A stretch of 64,000 bases of DNA from Nocardia albiluteola (GTDB taxonomy: Bacteria > Actinomycetota > Actinomycetes > Mycobacteriales > Mycobacteriaceae). The translations under genes were made by a program, and so were the position numbers. The stretch's first letter is position 1; every line of letters starts with the position of its first letter. Below are positions 53,550 to 64,000 of the stretch, one piece after another. The notes below the pieces were generated by a model. The model did no database searches. It saw only the letters and a list, made by a program, of their open reading frames with translations, and was not told the origin of the DNA. Location of the stretch: assembly GCF_018860155.1 (NCBI RefSeq), contig NZ_JAHKNI010000004.1, positions 434,001 to 498,000 on the forward strand, given 5' to 3'.

Positions 53550-54641
53550 ATGACCGACGAATCCACTACTCCCCGCAGGCTCTCCGACCATCCGACGGTA
53601 CGTCGGGTATCGGAAAACCCCAGACCCCAACCGGACCCGGTGCTACGTGCCGAGCAGCTGCGGCAGCTGTGCCTGGATGCGGGCGCCGACGACGTCGGCT
53701 TCGTCTCCGTCGACAATCCCGCCGTGGCGGGCGAACTGGAGCACGTCCGGTCGATTCTGCCGACCGCGCGCACCTATATCGCGTTCTGCGTCCGAATGAA
53801 CCGCGACAACTTGCGCAGTCCGGCACGGTCGTTGGCCAACGCGGAGTTCAACCACGCCGACGACGACACCAATGAGGTGTCGCGTCGAATTACCCGCGCC
53901 TTGCAGGATGCGGGGCACCGCGCCGTCTACCCGGTGCCCGGCTATCCCATGGAGGTCGATCGGTTCCCGGCCCGTATCTGGGTGATTCAGCACAAGACGA
54001 TCGCCGAGGCGGCGGGGCTCGGGGTAATGGGCATACACCGCAACGTGATCCACCCGAAGTTCGGCAACTTCATCCTGCTGGGCACGGTGGTCACCGATGC
54101 GCTGATAGACGAGCCGAGCACGGCCCTGGACTACAGCCCGTGTCTGGAGTGCAAGCTCTGCGTGTCCGCGTGCCCCGTGGGCGCCATCACGAAAGATGGC
54201 GGCTTCGATTTCCAGGCCTGCTATACGCACAACTACCGTGAGTTCATGGGTGGCTTCACGGATTGGGCCGAGACCATCGCCGACAGCGACAGCCGCCAGG
54301 ACTACCGTGACCGTGTCACCACGGGCGAGTCGTATTCGATGTGGCAGAGCCTGTCGTTCAAACCGAACTACAAGGCCGGCTACTGCATGGCCGTCTGCCC
54401 GGCAGGCGAAGACGTCATCGGCGCGTACCTCGACGATCGGCAATCGCATATCAACGAGATCGTCCGTCCGCTCACCGGCAAACAGGAGCCGGTCTACGTC
54501 CTTCCCGGCTCGGCCGCCGAAGAACATGTCACGCGGCGCTTCCCCGCCAAGACGCCGAAGCCCACGACCAACGGCTTCCCCGACGAGGTCAACGACCTGC
54601 TCGACATGATCGGCCCCAGGCCCCGACGTCAGCAGAGCTGA
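53550..54641 (+). CDS. QueG/reductive-dehalogenase-related 4Fe-4S protein
   Basis: 363 aa, ATG 53550 with AGGAGG at 53540-53545. N-terminal QueG-like domain (AEQLRQLCLDAGADDVGFVS; AEAAGLGVMGIHRNVIHPKFG) and a ferredoxin-type cluster CLECKLCVSACPVG plus a later CMAVCPAGEDV completing the second cluster ligands. Related to epoxyqueuosine reductase but shorter, with a distinct C terminus, so tRNA modification is not assured. A Fe-S oxidoreductase of unknown substrate is the safe call. Ends at a bidirectional terminator shared with the carboxylase. Confidence 0.8.
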   Translation: MTDESTTPRRLSDHPTVRRVSENPRPQPDPVLRAEQLRQLCLDAGADDVGFVSVDNPAVAGELEHVRSILPTARTYIAFCVRMNRDNLRSPARSLANAEFNHADDDTNEVSRRITRALQDAGHRAVYPVPGYPMEVDRFPARIWVIQHKTIAEAAGLGVMGIHRNVIHPKFGNFILLGTVVTDALIDEPSTALDYSPCLECKLCVSACPVGAITKDGGFDFQACYTHNYREFMGGFTDWAETIADSDSRQDYRDRVTTGESYSMWQSLSFKPNYKAGYCMAVCPAGEDVIGAYLDDRQSHINEIVRPLTGKQEPVYVLPGSAAEEHVTRRFPAKTPKPTTNGFPDEVNDLLDMIGPRPRRQQS

Positions 54642-54669
54642 ATGGGCGCCCGTCGAACCCCGGAAAACG

Positions 54670-54698
54670 ACTCGGGGCCCGGAATCCGGGCCCCGAGT
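54670..54698. terminator. Bidirectional hairpin terminator
   Basis: ACTCGGGGCCCGG / CCGGGCCCCGAGT, a perfect 13-bp stem with AAT loop, between the convergent QueG-like and carboxylase genes. The minus strand continues CGTTTTCC, a short T tract for the carboxylase transcript. Confidence 0.88.
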
Positions 54699-54719
54699 GC
54701 AGCTTTCAGCGAGCGATGA

Positions 54720-60200
<5,481 letters not shown>

Positions 60201-60469
60201 TCCGCCGGCTCCTTCCATTCACAGCACTGGCCCGGATCGGGCGGGGGGTGGCGTCCCGTTTCCCGCGTAGTCTGCCCCCTCACACCACGCGGGTACACCA
60301 CGGTAGGGGGTTACCCGTCCGTATCGTGGGCAAAGTCTCGGGCGAGTTTGGCTGGATGCCCCCGCGACCGGTGTCGATTCGTTCTCTATATCGCTGCTCG
60401 CCGCGCCGTTGTTGCGGTCGATTCCGTCTCCGCAATCTTCGCAACATTGCAGGCTTGATACTCTCGGCC
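60201..60469. other. Intergenic region upstream of the carboxylase and the riboswitch
   Basis: About 270 bp between the divergent carboxylase and Ni/Co permease transcripts. It should hold both promoters. No clear gene, RNA or repeat was recognised apart from the start of the riboswitch leader at its right end. Confidence 0.4.
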
Positions 60470-60606
60470 TGCCGCGGGTTCGTCTCGCGGCCGATGAGGA
60501 TTCAGCGAAGTCCGGTGTGAGCCCGGCACTGTCCCGCAACGGTCGATCCCCTGCACGGGGGACGAGTCCGGTCGCCTGAATCCCGTTGTGGCACAGGTCC
60601 TCGGAT
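60470..60606 (+). promoter_or_regulatory. Cobalamin riboswitch
   Basis: The aptamer core is recognisable: AGTCCGGTGTGAGCCCGGCA, then CTGTCCCGCAACGGT (60530-60544), then GACGAGTCCGGTCGCC. A closing helix GGATTCAG (60498-60505) pairs with CTGAATCC (60576-60583). This is the standard cobalamin-aptamer layout, placed ~80 nt before a nickel/cobalt permease. B12 binding should repress cobalt uptake. Confidence 0.88.
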
Positions 60607-60655
60607 GAAGGGCGTTCGTGCGGGCCACATCCGGTGGGCCCCGGAAGAACTCTCG

Positions 60656-60682
60656 TCATCCTCCTGTCGGTTCGGAGGATGA
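60656..60682 (+). promoter_or_regulatory. Anti-Shine-Dalgarno hairpin of the riboswitch
   Basis: TCATCCTCC (60656-60664) pairs perfectly with GGAGGATGA (60674-60682) across a 9-nt loop, burying the GGAGG ribosome site 7 bp before the permease ATG. It is the probable expression platform, acting on translation. Confidence 0.7.
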
Positions 60683-60685
60683 GCA

Positions 60686-61810
60686 ATGACAACGACAATT
60701 TCGCGCCTCACCGCGTTGCGCGACAGCCTCGATCAGCGTGAACGGTTCCGGCTCAGCGTGATGACGGCGATCATCCTGGCGATGAACATCGCCGGATGGG
60801 GCATCTACGTCCTGGCGATCATGCCGCACCACTTCAAATACAACGGGCTGGGCATCGGCCTGGGGGTCGCGTTCACCGCGTGGACCCTCGGCGCCCGGCA
60901 CGCCTTCGATGCCGACCACATCTCGGCCATCGACAACGTCACCCGCAAGCTGATGTCCGAGGGGAAGCGGCCGCTGGCGACGGGTTTCTTCTTCGCTCTG
61001 GGACATTCGTCGATCCTGGTCACGGTCGGTGCGGGCATCGTGGTGGCGACAAAGGCCGTGTACGGCGCGATGGTCGACCCGAACTCCACCTACGAGACCG
61101 TGGGCGGGGCGTTCGGCACCGGTGCGGCCGCGCTGTTCCTCTATCTGATCGCGATTCTGAACCTGGTTGTGCTGGCGGGCATCGTGAAGGTGTTCCGCTC
61201 CATGCGGCGCGGTGTGCTGGACGAGGCCGAACTGGAAAAGCAACTGCAGGCCCGCGGCATGATGTACCGGTTCTTCGGCCGGCTGATGAAGTCGATCACC
61301 AAGACCTGGCAGATGTTCTTCGTCGGGATCCTGTTCGGCATCGGCTTCGATACCGCCACCGAGGTGCTGCTGCTCGCGGCCACGGCCGCGGCGGCCACCC
61401 AGGGCCTGCCCTGGTACGCGGTGCTGGCGCTGCCGCTGCTGTTCGCGGGCGGTATGACGCTGTTCGACACCATTGACGGCTGCTTCATGAACGTCGCCTA
61501 CGGCTGGGCGTTCGCCAAGCCGGTCCGCAAGGTGTACTACAACCTCGTCGTCACCGGCGTTTCGATCCTGGCCGCCTTCATCATCGGCACCATCGAGCTG
61601 TGCCAGGTCCTCTCGCAGGAACTTCACCTGTCCGGTGGCTTCTGGGATTACATGAGCAACTTCGATACCAACAAGGCCGGCTTCACCATTGCCGGGATGT
61701 TCGTGCTGGTATGGATCCTCGCGGTCCTGGTGTGGCGCTTCGGCCGCATCGAACATCGCTGGACGGCCGCGTCCCCCGAGCCCCTGCCCGAGTCCTCGAC
61801 CGAAGCCTGA
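60686..61810 (+). CDS. Nickel/cobalt high-affinity permease, HoxN/HupN/NixA family
   Basis: 374 aa with about eight membrane helices. The NiCoT signature R-H-A-F-D-A-D-H-I is in GARHAFDADHISAIDN (helix 2), LGHSSILVTVG follows, and GIGFDTATEVLLLA plus GGMTLFDTIDGCFMNVAYGW supply the other family motifs. Control by a cobalamin riboswitch points to cobalt as the physiological cargo. It is a stand-alone transcription unit, convergent with the SDR gene. Confidence 0.94.
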   Translation: MTTTISRLTALRDSLDQRERFRLSVMTAIILAMNIAGWGIYVLAIMPHHFKYNGLGIGLGVAFTAWTLGARHAFDADHISAIDNVTRKLMSEGKRPLATGFFFALGHSSILVTVGAGIVVATKAVYGAMVDPNSTYETVGGAFGTGAAALFLYLIAILNLVVLAGIVKVFRSMRRGVLDEAELEKQLQARGMMYRFFGRLMKSITKTWQMFFVGILFGIGFDTATEVLLLAATAAAATQGLPWYAVLALPLLFAGGMTLFDTIDGCFMNVAYGWAFAKPVRKVYYNLVVTGVSILAAFIIGTIELCQVLSQELHLSGGFWDYMSNFDTNKAGFTIAGMFVLVWILAVLVWRFGRIEHRWTAASPEPLPESSTEA

Positions 61811-61872
61811 CGGGACCGTCGTCCGCTGCCGCTGTATCCGCGGTCACGTTGTTCCGCACCGGATTCCAGCGG

Positions 61873-62832
61873 TCACCTGTCACCCCCGCCTGAGACCAGG
61901 CGCGCGGATTCCTCCCACAGCCGGTCGGCGCCCGCGGGATCCAGGGCGTAGGGGGCGACGCCGTTCATGAATTCGGTGGTCACCGGCGCCATGGACGGCC
62001 GGCGGGTGACCGGGTGCGCCTCGGCGCAGTCGGCGAAGTAGTGCCCGCTCACCCCCTTCAGCAGGGGCGAGGTGGCCGCCAGGATCGTGGTGGCCGCGCC
62101 CTGTTCCACCGTTTTGCGCAGGCCTTCCTCGAGGGTGACGCCTGCCGGGCGGCCCTGATGGCGTATCAGGTTGGTAGGCACGGAGCCCGGGGCGATGGCG
62201 TTGACGGCGATACCGTCGCCGGCCCAGCGGACGGCGGCCGCGACGGCGAACAGGATGTTGGCGGTCTTCGACTGGCCGTACGCCGCATGGGCGTCGTACG
62301 ACCGGAAGTCGAAGTGGATGTCGTCGAAGACGACCGGCGACAACAGGTGCCCGGAGGAGCTGACCGCGACCACGCGCGCGCCGTCGGCCGCCGCCAGTGC
62401 GCCGTGCAGGCCCAGCGTGAGGGCGAAGTGGCCCAGGTGGTTCACCGTGAACTGGGTCTCCCATCCCTGCGGTGTGCGCCGCAGCTCCGGCAGTGCCATC
62501 ACGCCCGCGTTGTTGACAAGGATGTGCAGCGGGCCGGTCCAGTCCGCGACGAAGGAGGCGATCGACGATCGGTCCGCCAGCTCCAGAGAAGCCACCCGGA
62601 CGTGTGCGTTGCCGGTGGATTCGGTGATGGCGGCGGCCACCGATGCCCCGGCGGTCAGGTCGCGGACCGCGAGCGTGACCTCGGCCCCGGCATCCGCGAG
62701 GATCCGGGCGGTCTCGACGCCGAGCCCGGAGGATGCCCCGGTGACGATCGCTTGTTTGCCGGACAGGTCCGTCCCGGCGGCCACCTCGGCGGCGGTCGAA
62801 TGCGGTCCGAAAGGTGTCGTGATCAGTGTCAT
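61873..62832 (-). CDS. Short-chain dehydrogenase/reductase
   Basis: 319 aa from ATG 62832. NAD(P)-binding TGASSGLGVETARIL (about 31-45), NNAGVMALPE, and the catalytic Ser-X(n)-Tyr-X3-Lys in VSSSGHL ... YGQSKTANI. The closest layout is the retinol-dehydrogenase/WW-domain-oxidoreductase-like SDR group common in actinobacteria. Substrate unknown. It is divergent from an HTH regulator of a family often paired with SDR genes, which is its likely controller. Confidence 0.9.
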   Translation of the reverse strand: MTLITTPFGPHSTAAEVAAGTDLSGKQAIVTGASSGLGVETARILADAGAEVTLAVRDLTAGASVAAAITESTGNAHVRVASLELADRSSIASFVADWTGPLHILVNNAGVMALPELRRTPQGWETQFTVNHLGHFALTLGLHGALAAADGARVVAVSSSGHLLSPVVFDDIHFDFRSYDAHAAYGQSKTANILFAVAAAVRWAGDGIAVNAIAPGSVPTNLIRHQGRPAGVTLEEGLRKTVEQGAATTILAATSPLLKGVSGHYFADCAEAHPVTRRPSMAPVTTEFMNGVAPYALDPAGADRLWEESARLVSGGGDR

Positions 62833-62934
62833 GCAGCTACGGTGCGGCTTCTGCCGGGATGTACCCAGTCCTCTGTCGATACTGGTAGTGACAGGGACAT
62901 GCTCGCCGCCCGTGTGCGGTCGTACGGTGATCAC

Positions 62935-63822
62935 ATGGCGAGCGACGACCGGACGAGCACCCCGCTCGGCGAATACCTGCGGGCCCGCCGCGAACTGGTC
63001 CTGCCCGAGGATGTCGGTCTCGCGGCCGGGTCCTCGCGGCGTCGCGTCCCCGGCCTGCGCCGGGAGGAATTGGCCCTGCTGGCGGGCATCAGCGTCGAGT
63101 ACTATCTGCGGCTCGAGCAGGGCCGCGACCGGCGCCCGTCCGCTCAGGTCCTGGACGCCCTGGCCAGCGCCCTGCGGCTCGACGAGAGCGCCGCCGCGCA
63201 TCTGCACCGCCTCGCCGCGTCGGACCGGTCCCGCCGGCGCCGGCGCCCGCCCGAGCGCGTCCCCGACGGCATCCGGCAGCTGATCATGACGTGGCCGCAG
63301 ACGCCCGCCATCGTGCAGGGGCGTCTCATGGACGTGCTGGCCGCGAATCCGCTCGCCCAGGCGTTGTCGCCGCTGTACACCCCTGGCACCAACATGCTGC
63401 GCACGCTGTTTCTCGATCCGGCCTCCGCGGCCGCGCACGGGCAGTGGGAGGCCATCACCGAGAGTTCGGTCCCCACCCTGCGCAACCTCGTCGGCCCCGA
63501 CGTCGACGATCCGGCGCTGGTCGAGCTCGTCGGTGAGCTGTCCGTGCGCAGCGAACGCTTCCGCACGCTGTGGGCCCGGCACGACGTGCGCCCCAAACGC
63601 AGTGGCACCGGCACGATTTCGCATCCTCAGGTCGGCCCGCTCGAGCTGCGCCACGAGAGTCTGCCGATCCCCGACACCGACCGCCAGATCCTGGTCGTCT
63701 ACCACGCCGAATTGGGCAGCCCCACCGCCGAACGCCTGGCAGTGCTGTCCTCCCTCATCGCGGATCCGGCATCCGATCGCCCCGCCCGGGCTCCCGGTAA
63801 TCCCGCGCGCCGACAGCGATGA
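62935..63822 (+). CDS. Helix-turn-helix regulator with MmyB-like ligand-binding domain
   Basis: 295 aa from ATG 62935; TACGGT at 62923-62928 puts a transcription start at the ATG, so the mRNA is probably leaderless (an upstream ATG at 62899 is the alternative). The N-terminal XRE-type HTH reads LGEYLRARRELVLPEDVGLA ... GLRREELALLAGISVEYY and continues LRLEQGRD. The C-terminal ~180 residues (IVQGRLMDVLAANPLAQAL, HPQVGPLELRHESLPI) match the MmyB-like PAS-type domain. Probable repressor of the divergent SDR gene. Confidence 0.9.
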   Translation: MASDDRTSTPLGEYLRARRELVLPEDVGLAAGSSRRRVPGLRREELALLAGISVEYYLRLEQGRDRRPSAQVLDALASALRLDESAAAHLHRLAASDRSRRRRRPPERVPDGIRQLIMTWPQTPAIVQGRLMDVLAANPLAQALSPLYTPGTNMLRTLFLDPASAAAHGQWEAITESSVPTLRNLVGPDVDDPALVELVGELSVRSERFRTLWARHDVRPKRSGTGTISHPQVGPLELRHESLPIPDTDRQILVVYHAELGSPTAERLAVLSSLIADPASDRPARAPGNPARRQR

Positions 63823-63847
63823 TCCGTGAGCGGGAGCAGGTGCGGCT

Positions 63848-64000
63848 TCAGCTCGAACCAGGCTCTTGTCGCGGGTACTCGGCCGAGAGGCCCTGTGCGA
63901 CAACATCGAAAGCCTTGCTCAGGCGCTGGTAATGCGTCGCGGCGATGTCGGCGAGATTGTCCCCGTCGAGTCGGCGGCGGACCGACTCGACGGCGACGGT
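63848..64000 (-). CDS. C-terminal fragment of an unidentified protein
   Basis: The minus strand is open from the right edge to a TGA at 63850-63848, giving 50 residues: RRRLDGDNLADIAATHYQRL and AFDVVAQGLSAEYPRQEPGS. Helical and soluble; possibly the tail of a regulator or enzyme whose 5' part lies outside. It is convergent with the HTH gene, 25 bp away. Too short to classify. Confidence 0.5.
   Translation of the reverse strand, partial: TVAVESVRRRLDGDNLADIAATHYQRLSKAFDVVAQGLSAEYPRQEPGSS

Overview
The window is high-GC DNA from a mycolate-type actinobacterium, most likely Nocardia. The grounds are GTG starts, F420-linked enzymes, type VII secretion (T7SS)-associated proteins, KshA/HsaC-type steroid enzymes, and the gene order proA ... 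moxR-VWA ... nadD-rsfS-gpgP-octT-degV-comEA-comEC-holA-rpsT. That order is the conserved neighbourhood known from Mycobacterium tuberculosis (proA to rpsT). Genus is inferred from gene content only; no rRNA or tRNA gene was recognised.

Layout. 1-2.2 kb: 5' part of a LuxR-type ATPase regulator, divergent from an F420-dependent LLM oxidoreductase and a YjbR protein. 2.2-8.9 kb: ribBA, a methyltransferase with a MerR-type leaderless promoter, PadR and IclR regulators, then an operon of HsaB-like flavin reductase, KshA-like Rieske oxygenase, a small Cys protein and an HsaC-like extradiol dioxygenase. A GAAATATTTC-like element occurs before ribBA, padR, iclR, the operon and kshA, which suggests one regulon. 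9-13.8 kb: an Old-Yellow-Enzyme/Ddn-like fusion divergent from its probable TetR regulator, then a GntR regulator overlapping an MFS exporter that carries 66-bp in-frame repeats.

13.9-28.8 kb: proA, followed by about 10.2 kb of accessory DNA closed by a decayed second copy of the proA 3' end. This island is one operon: an SseB-like protein, a T7SS substrate-like protein, a 1348-aa polymorphic toxin (T7SS signal domain, five 36-aa repeats, Pro-rich linker, atypical low-GC tip that I read as a divergent GNAT acyltransferase), a degenerate ADP-ribosylglycohydrolase-like protein, and an Rhs/YD-repeat protein that has lost its toxin tip and ends inside the proA remnant. A small secreted protein and a second T7SS-like operon (EspC-like, DUF1023 hydrolase, YbaB-like) follow.

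28.8-42.4 kb: conserved core (MoxR/VWA pair, TPR-like protein, nadD, rsfS, gpgP, octT, degV, comEA, comEC, holA, rpsT). Two exact DnaA boxes precede comEA. Between comEA and comEC lie four tandem ~80-bp units, each a mini-ORF joined to the next by a GTGA stop/start overlap, so the comEA-to-comEC coupling is kept.

42.4-64 kb: PemK/MazF-like protein, glucarate dehydratase and transporter, a thiolase/enoyl-CoA hydratase fusion, a triple-AAA EccA/CbxX-like ATPase, a QueG-like Fe-S protein, a giant single-chain acyl-CoA carboxylase, a cobalamin-riboswitch-controlled Ni/Co permease, and a divergent SDR/HTH-regulator pair. The window ends in the 3' end of a minus-strand gene.
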